From JBOGZI01 sp050697275 (GTDB lineage Bacteria > Actinomycetota > Thermoleophilia > Solirubrobacterales > 70-9), in NCBI GenBank assembly GCA_050697275.1, contig JBOGZI010000026.1:1-6223 (forward strand): a DNA stretch of 6,223 nucleotides, read 5' to 3'. Made by a program: the position numbers and the translations under genes. Positions 1-6,111 of the stretch are shown piece by piece. Within the stretch, counting starts at the first letter, position 1. Each line of letters begins with the position of its first letter. Below the pieces are notes generated by a model. The model made no database searches. It saw nothing but the letters and a program-made list of their open reading frames with translations, and was not told the origin of the DNA.

Positions 1-220
1 GAGCACGCCGGGCCACGGCCTCGCCATCGGCTCCGACGTGCTCCGCTCGCGCCCCGGCGCGGGCCGCGTTGCCGGCCGTCCACAGCGCCCATCCCGCCGC
101 AACCGCCTGGACCGCGAGCGCGACGCAGAGGGCGAGGGCCGGCAGCAGCGCGACCAGCTCCACGGAGGCCTGCCCCAGTCGGGACCTCCGCTTCGCCTCC
201 GCTCGGGCTCCGGGCACCAT
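1..220 (-). CDS. TadE-like pilus/secretion-associated protein, N-terminal part (runs off left edge)
   Basis: Translating the minus strand from the ATG at 220 gives 73 residues with no stop before the window ends, so the C-terminus is missing. The layout is a short basic, pseudopilin-like N-terminus (K10, R11, R12, R14), then GQASVELVALLPAL at residues 16-29, then a single hydrophobic helix to about residue 47, then a helical Ala/Arg-rich stretch. The G-Q-x-S-V-E-L-V-x-x-L-P pattern is typical of TadE-like proteins. These are single-span proteins of the Tad/Flp pilus and related secretion loci, in which the conserved Glu (here E21) follows the cleavage region. The start is supported by a -10-like TAGCGT 7 nt upstream; there is no Shine-Dalgarno sequence. 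A start slightly downstream cannot be excluded. No other tad genes are visible in the window. The family call is fairly secure; the exact role is unknown. Confidence 0.72.
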   Translation of the reverse strand, partial: MVPGARAEAKRRSRLGQASVELVALLPALALCVALAVQAVAAGWALWTAGNAARAGARAEHVGADGEAVARRA

Positions 221-227
221 GCCGGCG

Positions 228-233
228 ACGCTA
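228..233 (-). promoter_or_regulatory. -10-like hexamer TAGCGT before the TadE-like gene
   Basis: Read on the minus strand, TAGCGT (TANNNT) lies 7 nt before the ATG at 220. At that spacing the transcript would start at or within a base or so of the start codon, that is, leaderless. No convincing -35 element is seen about 17 nt further upstream. The rest of the 107-nt gap (221-327) holds nothing else recognisable. Confidence 0.45.
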
Positions 234-327
234 GGCGGAGCGAGCGCGCGGGACCGGCGCGCTCCGTCACGAATCCGTCGCGGCTAGCTCACGCGAAAGC
301 GATCAGGCGAGCGGCGGGCCGGGCCGG

Positions 328-684
328 CTAGCCGTATCTGGTCGCGTCGCGCCAGACCAGGAAGATCGCGCCGACCGCGCCGGCCATCAGCGCGATCCAG
401 AGCAGGATGCCGCCGCTCCAGTCGCTGAGCTCCTCGTAGCCCGCGATCAGCAGCGCCATCACCCCCAGCGCGCCGAACAGGATCGCCCGGCGCCCGTCGG
501 AGAGGGTCATCAGGGTGAGCTGCTGGTCGCGATAGAACCGGAACCCGAACCAGGCGATCGCCGCCAGGAAGGCGAGCAGGAGCGCGGTCAGCACGGTCTC
601 CGCCGCGTCGCCGCCGCCCGGGGCGAGGTCGACGACCAGCGCCAGGGCGAGGATGATCGCCACGTTTCGTACCGTCTGCAGCAC
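328..684 (-). CDS. Small four-helix membrane protein of unknown function
   Basis: An open frame of 118 residues with a GTG start at 684 and a TAG stop at 328-330. I do not recognise the family. It has four hydrophobic segments, at about residues 5-20, 29-50, 66-83 and 91-111. They are separated by a short acidic/Gly loop (GGGDAAE, 23-29), a charged loop (YRDQQLTLMTLSDGRR, 51-66) and an acidic loop (YEELSDW, 83-89). The tail WRDATRYG is positively charged, which would place the C-terminus in the cytoplasm. There are no catalytic motifs. The GTG start is favoured because a TAGAAT hexamer sits 7 nt upstream; the frame stays open upstream, and a GTG at residue 8 is an alternative. It is divergent from the HD-domain gene (77-nt gap) and lies upstream of the TadE-like gene on the same strand, which appears to have its own promoter. 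Confidence 0.7.
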   Translation of the reverse strand: MLQTVRNVAIILALALVVDLAPGGGDAAETVLTALLLAFLAAIAWFGFRFYRDQQLTLMTLSDGRRAILFGALGVMALLIAGYEELSDWSGGILLWIALMAGAVGAIFLVWRDATRYG

Positions 685-691
685 GGGCCCG

Positions 692-697
692 ATTCTA
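692..697 (-). promoter_or_regulatory. -10-like hexamer TAGAAT for the 118-residue membrane protein
   Basis: The plus strand reads ATTCTA, so the minus strand reads TAGAAT, one base from the TATAAT consensus. It ends 7 nt before the GTG at 684, which again implies a leaderless mRNA. The expected -35 position (about 715-720) falls inside the GC hairpin at 713-733 and does not look like TTGACA. Confidence 0.5.
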
Positions 698-712
698 AGC
701 CGGTCGACGTGT

Positions 713-733
713 CCCCCCGCCGGTCGCGGGGGG
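713..733. repeat. Perfect 8-bp GC inverted repeat in the divergent intergenic region
   Basis: The arms CCCCCCGC (713-720) and GCGGGGGG (726-733) pair perfectly around the 5-nt loop CGGTC. There is no T-run on either side, so it is not a canonical intrinsic terminator. It lies between the -10-like hexamers of the two divergent genes, where their -35 regions would be. An operator or a structured element is possible. Chance in GC-rich DNA is also possible. Confidence 0.45.
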
Positions 734-744
734 CGGTGGAGCGA

Positions 745-750
745 TACGGT
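745..750 (+). promoter_or_regulatory. Possible -10 hexamer TACGGT for the HD-domain gene
   Basis: TACGGT fits TANNNT and ends 11 nt before the ATG at 762, which would give a leader of about 5 nt. A GGAG at 755-758 is only 3 nt from the start codon, too close for an ideal ribosome binding site. No -35 match is seen. This is the weakest promoter call in the window. Confidence 0.25.
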
Positions 751-761
751 TGCCGGAGTAG

Positions 762-1355
762 ATGGCAGCCACGTCTACCCGCTCAGAGCCCCGCGGCGAC
801 TCCGAGCTTCCGGACCTCGCACTGCGCTTCGCGCGGCGCGCCCACCTCGGCCAGTACCGCAAGCAGGACCACGAGCAGTTCGTCGAGCATCCGATCGCCG
901 TGGCGGAGCTGCTCTCCCAGCGCGGCTTCGAGGAGCCGGTGCTGGCAGCCGCCTATCTCCACGACGTCGCCGAGAAGACCGAGATCGGGCTCGACGAGAT
1001 CCGCGAGCGCTTCGGTCCCGAGGTCGCCGGACTGATCGATCGCCTCAGCGAGGATCCCGAGATCGCCCCGTACGGCGAGCGCAAGCGGGCGCTCCGCCGC
1101 CGCGTGCTGGAGGCGGGGCCGGACCCGGTGGCGATCTACGCCGCCGACCGGGTCGCCAACATGCGCGACTGGCGGCGGGTCGCCCCCGAGAGGCGCGAGC
1201 GGATCGCGCGGCGGCTCGGGACCTCGGTCGAGGAGCGGCTCGAGCTCTGGGGAGAGGACCTCGAGGAGCTCTCCGGGCTGGAGCCTGAGCCCCCCTTCCT
1301 GGCCGAGATCGAGGCCGAGCTGCGCACGCTGCGCGACGAGGTCCGCCCGGCCTAG
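762..1355 (+). CDS. Stand-alone HD-domain phosphohydrolase, RelA/SpoT-hydrolase (MESH1-like) type
   Basis: A 197-residue protein built around one HD_4-type domain (about residues 18-136). Visible motifs are AHLGQYRK (27-34), HP (H43), LHDVAEKT (66-73, with H67-D68 as the metal-binding pair), the RERFGPEVAGLIDRL segment (81-95) and AADRVANMRD (127-136, with D129 as the distal metal ligand). This order matches the (p)ppGpp 3'-pyrophosphohydrolase domain of SpoT/RelA and small MESH1-like enzymes. No synthetase or TGS/ACT domain follows; the last 60 residues are charged and helical. The Glu-Asp pair that follows HD in characterised hydrolases is Glu71-Lys72 here, so ppGpp hydrolysis is not assured and another nucleotide is possible. 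An in-frame TAG at 759-761 directly before the ATG makes this the first possible start. It converges on the DUF6328 gene. Confidence 0.82.
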   Translation: MAATSTRSEPRGDSELPDLALRFARRAHLGQYRKQDHEQFVEHPIAVAELLSQRGFEEPVLAAAYLHDVAEKTEIGLDEIRERFGPEVAGLIDRLSEDPEIAPYGERKRALRRRVLEAGPDPVAIYAADRVANMRDWRRVAPERRERIARRLGTSVEERLELWGEDLEELSGLEPEPPFLAEIEAELRTLRDEVRPA

Positions 1356-1867
1356 CGCTCGGCCTGGCTCAGCCCGGCTCGCCTGTAGAGGGGCAGCACT
1401 CCCCAGAGCACCACGAGGGTGATCCCGATCGCGGCGGTGAAGACGATCGGCCCGGGGAACTTGAAGAGCAGGTCGCTGATCAGCAGCACGGCGCCGGTCA
1501 GCGAGATCGAGAGCACCGCGAGCCCGGCGATAGTCAGCCGGTTGGAGACCCGGACCAGGTTCTCCTTGTCGCGCTTGCGGAAGAGCAGCCGGTGGTGGGC
1601 CGTGGGGGCGATCAGCAGAGCGGTGGCGACGGCGGTGGAGAGCAGCACCCCGAAGTAGAGGTTGCGCTGGAAGGAGTCGAGCCGGTCGAAGCCCGCCGCG
1701 AAGGGCACGGTGAGCAGGAAGGCGAAGAGGATCTGCACCCCCGGCAGCGCCACCCGCAGCTCCTGCAGCAGCTCCGCCATGTTGCGGTCGGCGCGCTCGG
1801 CAGGCGTCTCGCGCCGCCGCCCGGGCCGGCGGGCGGCCCCTCCCCCACTGGTCCGTCGCGCCGCCAT
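1352..1867 (-). CDS. DUF6328 family membrane protein
   Basis: A 171-residue protein. Residues 1-28 are Arg- and Gly-rich (R4, R5, R13, R14, R17-R19), then comes the family-like segment AELLQELRVALPGVQILFAF (31-50). Four hydrophobic segments follow at about 44-60, 70-90, 109-131 and 138-160, with a basic loop HHRLLFRKRDKENLVRVSNR (91-110) between the second and third. The pattern, especially ELLQELRVxxxGVQILFAFLLTxPF and the HRxLFRxxxKxxLVRxxNR loop, resembles the DUF6328 proteins common in actinobacteria; their function is unknown. The frame stays open upstream to 2116, but that part is an Arg/His-rich shadow of the small membrane gene and pit. The ATG at 1867, 2 nt after the upstream stop, is therefore preferred. 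There is no Shine-Dalgarno sequence, so translation is probably coupled. The start at M30 is a shorter alternative. It is last in the phosphate cluster and shares a CTAG stop with the convergent HD gene. Confidence 0.8.
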   Translation of the reverse strand: MAARRTSGGGAARRPGRRRETPAERADRNMAELLQELRVALPGVQILFAFLLTVPFAAGFDRLDSFQRNLYFGVLLSTAVATALLIAPTAHHRLLFRKRDKENLVRVSNRLTIAGLAVLSISLTGAVLLISDLLFKFPGPIVFTAAIGITLVVLWGVLPLYRRAGLSQAER

Positions 1868-1869
1868 CG

Positions 1870-2109
1870 CTACTTGGATGTCATCACGAACAGGCCGAGG
1901 GCGATCCCCCCGATGGTGACCGCCAGCGCCACGGCGGTGAGGGCGCCCGCCAACAGGGTCAGCACCGACCGCTCGTCCCTGGCCAGCGCCGCGACCCGCA
2001 CGGTGCCGAAGATCACCAGGGAGAAGCTCGCGGTGATCCCGATCCCGCCGATCAGGGAGGCGACGACTGTCTGCAGCAGCTCCTTGGTCTCGATCACGGT
2101 TGCGATCAT
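1870..2109 (-). CDS. 79-residue two-helix membrane protein coupled to the phosphate permease
   Basis: The ATG at 2109 overlaps the pit stop as ATGA, giving 79 residues and a TAG stop at 1870-1872. I know of no named family for it. A short amphipathic N-terminus (MIATVIETKELLQ) leads into a first helix (about 14-37) rich in Gly and Ser. A polar turn (RVAALARDERS, 38-48) follows, then a second helix (about 49-75) with a GG pair at 67-68 and the tail MTSK. The basic/acidic turn suggests both termini lie on the same side of the membrane. The frame extends upstream to 2694, but that part is a low-complexity Arg/Gly/His shadow of pit, so the short start is chosen. The ATGA overlap before it and the 2-nt gap after it imply co-translation with the permease and DUF6328. 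An accessory or regulatory subunit of PiT is my inference, without direct evidence. Confidence 0.75.
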   Translation of the reverse strand: MIATVIETKELLQTVVASLIGGIGITASFSLVIFGTVRVAALARDERSVLTLLAGALTAVALAVTIGGIALGLFVMTSK

Positions 2110-3212
2110 GCGCCACCGCCCGCCGGCAGGGGCGAGCCCTGGTTGAGGCGGCGGATGAAGAGCAGCAGCCCGGCCGCCAGCGCCGCGGCGGCGATCACCA
2201 CGGGCCCCGCCGCGCCGGTCCCGAACAGCCGGCTGACGCCGTAGGTCGCGGCACCGACCACCCCCGCGCAGGGGAGCGTCAGCAGCCAGGCGGTGACGAT
2301 GTTGCCGGCGATCCCCCAGCGCACCGCCGAAACCCGCTTGCCCGCCCCGGCCCCCATCACCCCGCCGCTGATCACCTGGGTGGTGGAGAGGGGGAAGCCG
2401 AAGTGGGTTGAGGCGAGGATCACGGCCGCGCCCGCCCCCTGCGCCGAGAATCCCTGCGCCGAGTCCATTTTGATGATCCGGGTGCCCATGGTGCGGATGA
2501 TCCGCCAGCCGCCGGTGTAGGTCCCGAGCGCGATCGCGGTCGCGGCCGAGACCACCACCCAGAACGGGACGCCGGCATCCGACGCCAGCGTGCCGTTGGC
2601 GATCAGCGCCAGGGTGATCACCCCCATCGTCTTCTGGGCGTCGTTGGTGCCGTGGGCCAGCGCCAGCATCCCCCCCGATACGACCTGCCCCCATCGGAAC
2701 CCCCGGGTGACCGGGCCCGGGCGCTCCCGTCCCACCACCCCGTAGGCGATGTTGATCGCGATCACGCCGACCACGAAGGCGACCAGCGGCGCGACCACCG
2801 CCGGAATCAGGACCTTGCTCGTCAGGCCGTCCCCGAGCACCGCGTCGGCGCCCGCCGCGGCGAAGGCCGCCCCGACCACCCCGCCGATCAGGGCGTGCGA
2901 CGAGCTCGAGGGCAGCCCGTAGTACCAGGTCAGCAGGTTCCAGCTGATCGCCCCGATCAGGCCGGCGAAGACGACCGTGGGGGTGATCGCCCCGCCGTCC
3001 ACCACGTCCTTGGCGACGGTCGCGGCGACCTCGAGTGAGATGAAGGCGCCGATGAAGTTGAACAGCGCCGCGTAGGCGACCGCCAGCCGCGGCGGCATCG
3101 CCCGGGTGGAGATCGAGGTGGCGACCACGTTGGCCGTGTCGTGGAAGCCGTTGGTGAAGTCGAAGATCAGCGCCGTGCCGACGACGATGACGAGGATCAG
3201 GTCTGAGTCCAT
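2106..3212 (-). CDS. pit: PiT-family inorganic phosphate permease (short, DUF47-linked type)
   Basis: A 368-residue integral membrane protein that takes up phosphate (in this family usually as a metal-phosphate complex or with a cation) through the cytoplasmic membrane. The internal duplication of PiT proteins is clear. The first half has GFHDTANVVATSISTRA (22-38) and GLPSSSSHALIGG (99-111). The second half has AHGTNDAQKTMGVI (186-199) and GFPLSTTQVISGGVMGAG (271-288). D25 and D191 are the paired acidic residues of the two ND/HD motifs. About ten hydrophobic segments are evident, with only a short charged loop near residues 161-173 (GRERPGPVTRGFR) between the halves. That makes it shorter than the E. 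coli Pit proteins (about 500 residues). The ATG at 3212 lies 7 nt after the DUF47 stop with no Shine-Dalgarno sequence, so coupling is likely. The stop overlaps the next start. Confidence 0.95.
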   Translation of the reverse strand: MDSDLILVIVVGTALIFDFTNGFHDTANVVATSISTRAMPPRLAVAYAALFNFIGAFISLEVAATVAKDVVDGGAITPTVVFAGLIGAISWNLLTWYYGLPSSSSHALIGGVVGAAFAAAGADAVLGDGLTSKVLIPAVVAPLVAFVVGVIAINIAYGVVGRERPGPVTRGFRWGQVVSGGMLALAHGTNDAQKTMGVITLALIANGTLASDAGVPFWVVVSAATAIALGTYTGGWRIIRTMGTRIIKMDSAQGFSAQGAGAAVILASTHFGFPLSTTQVISGGVMGAGAGKRVSAVRWGIAGNIVTAWLLTLPCAGVVGAATYGVSRLFGTGAAGPVVIAAAALAAGLLLFIRRLNQGSPLPAGGGA

Positions 3213-3219
3213 GCGCGGC

Positions 3220-3840
3220 TCAGGCGTTCTTGATGACGATTCCCTCGAGGATGTGGGCCGCCGTCTCGGTCGAGTCGATCGCGCGCTCGAGCACCGCGAA
3301 GATGTCCTTCCAGCGGATCACCACCATCGGGTCGATCCGGCCCGCGAACAGGGCCGCGACCGCGTCCCGGTAGATGCGGTCACCGTCGTTCTCGAGGCGA
3401 TGGATCTCGATCCAGTAGGGATCCAGCTCCTTGAAGTCCTTCAGGTTCTGGAGGGCCGTGTAGAGCTGCTCGCACGCGTTGACCAGCACCTTCGCGAGAG
3501 CGAGGGCCTGGTCCATCGGCGCCTCAATCTGGTAGAGGCCGAGGAAGTCGGCGGCCTCCTCGATGTAGTCGACGATGTCGTCCATCTGTGTGGCGAGCGC
3601 ATAGATGTCCTCGCGGTCGATCGGGGTGACGAAGGTCGTGTTGAGCCGCCGGACGATGTCGTGGGTGATCCGGTCCCCCTCCTGCTCGGCCTTGAGGATG
3701 TCGCGGGCCAGCCCGCTGTCCTCGGGCCACTGCTCGAACATGTCGCGCAGCAGCTTCGAGGCGCGCAGGGTGTTCTGCCCTCCCTCGACGAAGAGATCGA
3801 AGAAGACGCGGTCCTGGGGGACTAGCGAGAAGCGGGCCAC
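3220..3840 (-). CDS. DUF47 (PhoU-like) protein, partner of the PiT permease
   Basis: A 206-residue, all-helical soluble protein of the DUF47 family, distantly related to PhoU and usually encoded next to pit. It binds metal through paired acidic motifs and is thought to regulate PiT-mediated phosphate uptake at the membrane. Visible motifs are KAEQEGDRITHDIVRRLN (50-67, with E52, D56, D61), the signature TPIDREDIYALATQMDDIVD (72-91), and the second-half counterpart HRLENDGDRIYRDAV (147-161, with E150, D154, D159). These show the two-fold repeat of three-helix bundles. The length is typical. The start is GTG at 3840, the only reasonable choice because an in-frame TAG lies 12 nt upstream (3853-3855). 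No Shine-Dalgarno sequence precedes it, but a TAGTTT hexamer does. The gene sits 51 nt after ppk1 and 7 nt before pit, so it may be transcribed both from ppk1 and from its own promoter. Confidence 0.93.
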   Translation of the reverse strand: MARFSLVPQDRVFFDLFVEGGQNTLRASKLLRDMFEQWPEDSGLARDILKAEQEGDRITHDIVRRLNTTFVTPIDREDIYALATQMDDIVDYIEEAADFLGLYQIEAPMDQALALAKVLVNACEQLYTALQNLKDFKELDPYWIEIHRLENDGDRIYRDAVAALFAGRIDPMVVIRWKDIFAVLERAIDSTETAAHILEGIVIKNA

Positions 3841-3849
3841 GGCGGCGCC

Positions 3850-3855
3850 AAACTA
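3850..3855 (-). promoter_or_regulatory. -10-like hexamer TAGTTT before the DUF47 gene
   Basis: In the 51-nt gap between ppk1 and DUF47, TAGTTT (minus strand) ends 9 nt before the GTG at 3840. This gives an almost leaderless start and possibly an internal promoter that lets DUF47-pit be expressed without ppk1. Its TAG doubles as the in-frame stop before the GTG. No -35 match and no terminator hairpin with a T-run are seen in the gap. Confidence 0.35.
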
Positions 3856-3891
3856 GCAGAGGCCCCGAGAGCCCCAGGGAGCCCGGCGGCG

Positions 3892-6111
3892 TCAGACCGC
3901 CGTCGGCGTCGCGGGCTCGGAGCGCTCGGCATGCAGCTCCATCAGCTCGCGCTGGAGGTTGCGGGGCTGGGTGCGAGGGCGCGCGTCAGCGCGACCCGTT
4001 TCATGCTGGGGCGTGCGGCGAGACCAGACGCCGTCCTGCCCGAGGCTCCACGAGCTGGTGTTGTCGGCGAAGGAGCGGTCGAGCACGTCGGCCAGCTCGC
4101 CCCGCAGCGCCTCGTCCTCGACCGGCACCAGCAGCTCGACCCGGTTGTAGAGGTTGCGGGGCATCAGGTCCGCGGAGCCGATCAGGACGCGGTGATCGCC
4201 CGGCCGCTCGAAGGAGTAGATCCGCGAGTGCTCGAGGAAGCGGCCGAGGATCGAGACGACGCTGATCTTCTCGGAGACCCCCGCCACCCCGGGGCGCAGC
4301 GCGCAGATCCCGCGCACGTTGAGCTCCACCTGGACGCCGGCCTGCGAGGCGCGGTACAGCGCCCGGATGCAGGGCGCGTCCAGCAGCGCGTTCATCTTCA
4401 TCCGGATCCGGGCGGGCGCCTCGGGGGAGTGGGCCTCGATCGTGCGCTCGATCTCCTCGACGATCCCCTCCTTCAGGTTGAAGGGGGCGATCCGGACCCG
4501 GCGGTAGGCCTTGGGGCGGGCGTAGCCGGTCAGGTAGTTGAACATCTCCGCGATGTCGGCGCCGATCTCCGGGTCGGCGGTGAACAGGCCGTGGTCGGTG
4601 TAGAGCCGGGCGGTCTTCGGGTTGTAGTTGCCGGTGCCGATGTGGACGTAGTTCCGCACGCCGTCGCCCTCGCGCCGGGCCACCAGGATGCACTTGACGT
4701 GCGTCTTCAGCTCCGGGATTCCGTAGACGACGTGGACTCCGGCCTCCTCCAGGGAGCGCGCCCAGCGGATGTTGGCGCTCTCGTCGAAGCGGGCCTTCAG
4801 CTCCACCAGGCAGACCGCCTGCTTGCCGCGCTCCGAGGCCTCGATCAGGCCCGGCACCAGCGGCGAGTCGGCGCTGGTCCGATAGACGGTCTGCTTGATC
4901 GCTAGCACGTTCGGGTCCTCTACCGCCTGGCGCACGAAGGCCTCCACCGAGCTGGAGAACGAGTCGTAGGGGTGGTGGACGAGGATGTCGCCCTCGCGCA
5001 TCGCCGCCAGCACATCGACCTCGCGATGGGCCTTGCCCTGCTGGAGCTGCGGCGGGGTGACTCCCTGCCAGACCGGGTAGCGGAGCTCCGAGTACCCGGG
5101 CAGCTCGACCACGTCCATCAGGTCGTCTACGCCGAGCAGCCCCGGGACCTCGTAGACCTGGTTGTCGGCGATCTGCATCGCGTCGACCAGCTGGTCGCGC
5201 AGGCGGGGCTCCATCTCCGGCGCCACCTCGAGCCGTACGACCTCGCCGAAGCGCCGGCGCCGCACCTCCTCCTCGACCGCCAGCAGCAGGTCGTCGGCCT
5301 CATCGGAGACGTCGTAGTCGGTGTCCCGGGTGACCCTGAAGAGCGAGTGGTGGACGATCTCCATCCCGGGGAAGAGGTCGTCGAGGTTGTCGGCGATCAC
5401 CTGCTCCAGCGGCACCAGGGTGTGGCCGTCGCCGATCGCCAGGAAGCGGTGGAGCAGCTCCTTCGGGACCTTGACTCGCGCCGCGACCTCCTCGTCCTTC
5501 TCGGGATGGCGGAGCAGGACGCCGATGCTCAGCGAGAGATTGGAGATGTACGGGAAGGGACGGCCGCGCCCGATCACCAGCGGGGTCAGCGCCGGGAACA
5601 CCTGCCCCTTGAAGATCCGCTCCAGCTCGTCGCGCTCCTCCTCGCTGGCGTCCCCGAGCGCGATGATCCGGATCCCGTGCTCGGCGAGGGCGGGGCGCAG
5701 ATCGTCGGCGAAGCAGCGCCGCAGTCGCTCACGCAGCGCGATCGTGCGCTCGCGGATCCGCTCGATCGTGTCCTGCGGGGAGAGCCCGTCGGCGCCGCGG
5801 GCGTCGATCTTGCCCTCGACCTTGTCGTGCAGCCCGGCCACCCGGACCATGTAGAACTCGTCCAGGTTGTCCTCGTAGATCGCGCAGAACTTGACCCGCT
5901 CGAGCAGCGGCACCTGCGGGTCCTCGGCCAGCCGCAGCACCCGATCGTTGAAGTCGACCCAGGAGAGCTCGCGGTTGAAGTAGAGGGAGGGATCGGTGAG
6001 CTCGGGGACCTCCGCCGGCCGGCCGGCGGCGGGACCGGACGTCGCGCCCGCGCCCTCCTCGGCGGTGCGTTCAGGCGCCTCGGATGCCTCTCGGGTCGCC
6101 CTCTCGCTCAT
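3892..6111 (-). CDS. ppk1: Polyphosphate kinase 1 (PPK1)
   Basis: A 739-residue enzyme that reversibly transfers the gamma-phosphate of ATP to polyphosphate, in the cytoplasm or at the membrane. The N domain carries LYFNRELSWVDFNDRVL (43-59) and YEDNLDEFYMVRVAGL (79-94). The middle (head) domain spans about 160-365. The phospholipase-D-like C1 and C2 domains follow with YRTSADSPLV (410-419), KARFDESANI (439-448), KTHVKCILV (469-477), HIGTGNYNP (490-498), LEHSRIYSF (626-634) and GSADLMPRNLYNR (645-657). H471 and H628 correspond to E. coli H435 (phosphorylated in catalysis) and H592; R411 and R441 match the Mg/phosphate-contacting arginines. All key residues are present. Residues 1-40 (Ala/Glu/Pro-rich) and about 691-739 look disordered, as is common in actinobacterial homologues. 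The ATG at 6111 has a TATCGT 6 nt upstream and no Shine-Dalgarno sequence. It heads the phosphate cluster. Confidence 0.97.
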   Translation of the reverse strand: MSERATREASEAPERTAEEGAGATSGPAAGRPAEVPELTDPSLYFNRELSWVDFNDRVLRLAEDPQVPLLERVKFCAIYEDNLDEFYMVRVAGLHDKVEGKIDARGADGLSPQDTIERIRERTIALRERLRRCFADDLRPALAEHGIRIIALGDASEEERDELERIFKGQVFPALTPLVIGRGRPFPYISNLSLSIGVLLRHPEKDEEVAARVKVPKELLHRFLAIGDGHTLVPLEQVIADNLDDLFPGMEIVHHSLFRVTRDTDYDVSDEADDLLLAVEEEVRRRRFGEVVRLEVAPEMEPRLRDQLVDAMQIADNQVYEVPGLLGVDDLMDVVELPGYSELRYPVWQGVTPPQLQQGKAHREVDVLAAMREGDILVHHPYDSFSSSVEAFVRQAVEDPNVLAIKQTVYRTSADSPLVPGLIEASERGKQAVCLVELKARFDESANIRWARSLEEAGVHVVYGIPELKTHVKCILVARREGDGVRNYVHIGTGNYNPKTARLYTDHGLFTADPEIGADIAEMFNYLTGYARPKAYRRVRIAPFNLKEGIVEEIERTIEAHSPEAPARIRMKMNALLDAPCIRALYRASQAGVQVELNVRGICALRPGVAGVSEKISVVSILGRFLEHSRIYSFERPGDHRVLIGSADLMPRNLYNRVELLVPVEDEALRGELADVLDRSFADNTSSWSLGQDGVWSRRTPQHETGRADARPRTQPRNLQRELMELHAERSEPATPTAV
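6012..6029. repeat. 18-bp perfect GC palindrome inside the 5' end of ppk1
   Basis: The 18 bases from 6012 to 6029 (CCGCCGGCC and its reverse complement) form a perfect palindrome. They encode the low-complexity Ala-Gly-Arg-Pro linker of PPK1 near residues 28-33. It could form a hairpin in the mRNA about 85 nt after the start. It more likely reflects GC-biased codon use in a linker. Confidence 0.4.

Noticed and set aside
653..1288. Plus-strand 211-residue frame overlapping the HD-domain gene
   Set aside because: It is an Arg/Ala/Pro-rich shadow of the HD-domain frame, which has recognisable catalytic motifs.
1868..2116. N-terminal extension of the DUF6328 frame to 254 residues
   Set aside because: The extra part is Arg/His/Gly/Asp-rich shadow sequence over the two-helix protein gene. 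Membrane-protein similarity begins only after the ATG at 1867.
2110..2694. N-terminal extension of the two-helix protein frame to 274 residues
   Set aside because: It lies fully over the pit coding sequence in another frame, with low-complexity Gly/Arg/His content. The ATGA start at 2109 explains the real protein.
3106..3825. Plus-strand 239-residue frame opposite the DUF47 gene
   Set aside because: It is antisense to a conserved gene, with a Val/Leu/Asp/Arg-rich shadow composition and no motif.
3841..3891. Intrinsic terminator after ppk1
   Set aside because: The gap contains GC-rich direct repeats (GAGCCC-type), but I could not pair them into a clean stem and there is no T-run.
3931..4905. 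Long plus-strand open frame (324 residues) opposite ppk1
   Set aside because: It is antisense to the clearly conserved PPK1 catalytic domains. Its Val/Leu/Arg/Asp/Gln-rich, repetitive translation is what the complement of GC3-biased codons produces, and no family motif is visible.
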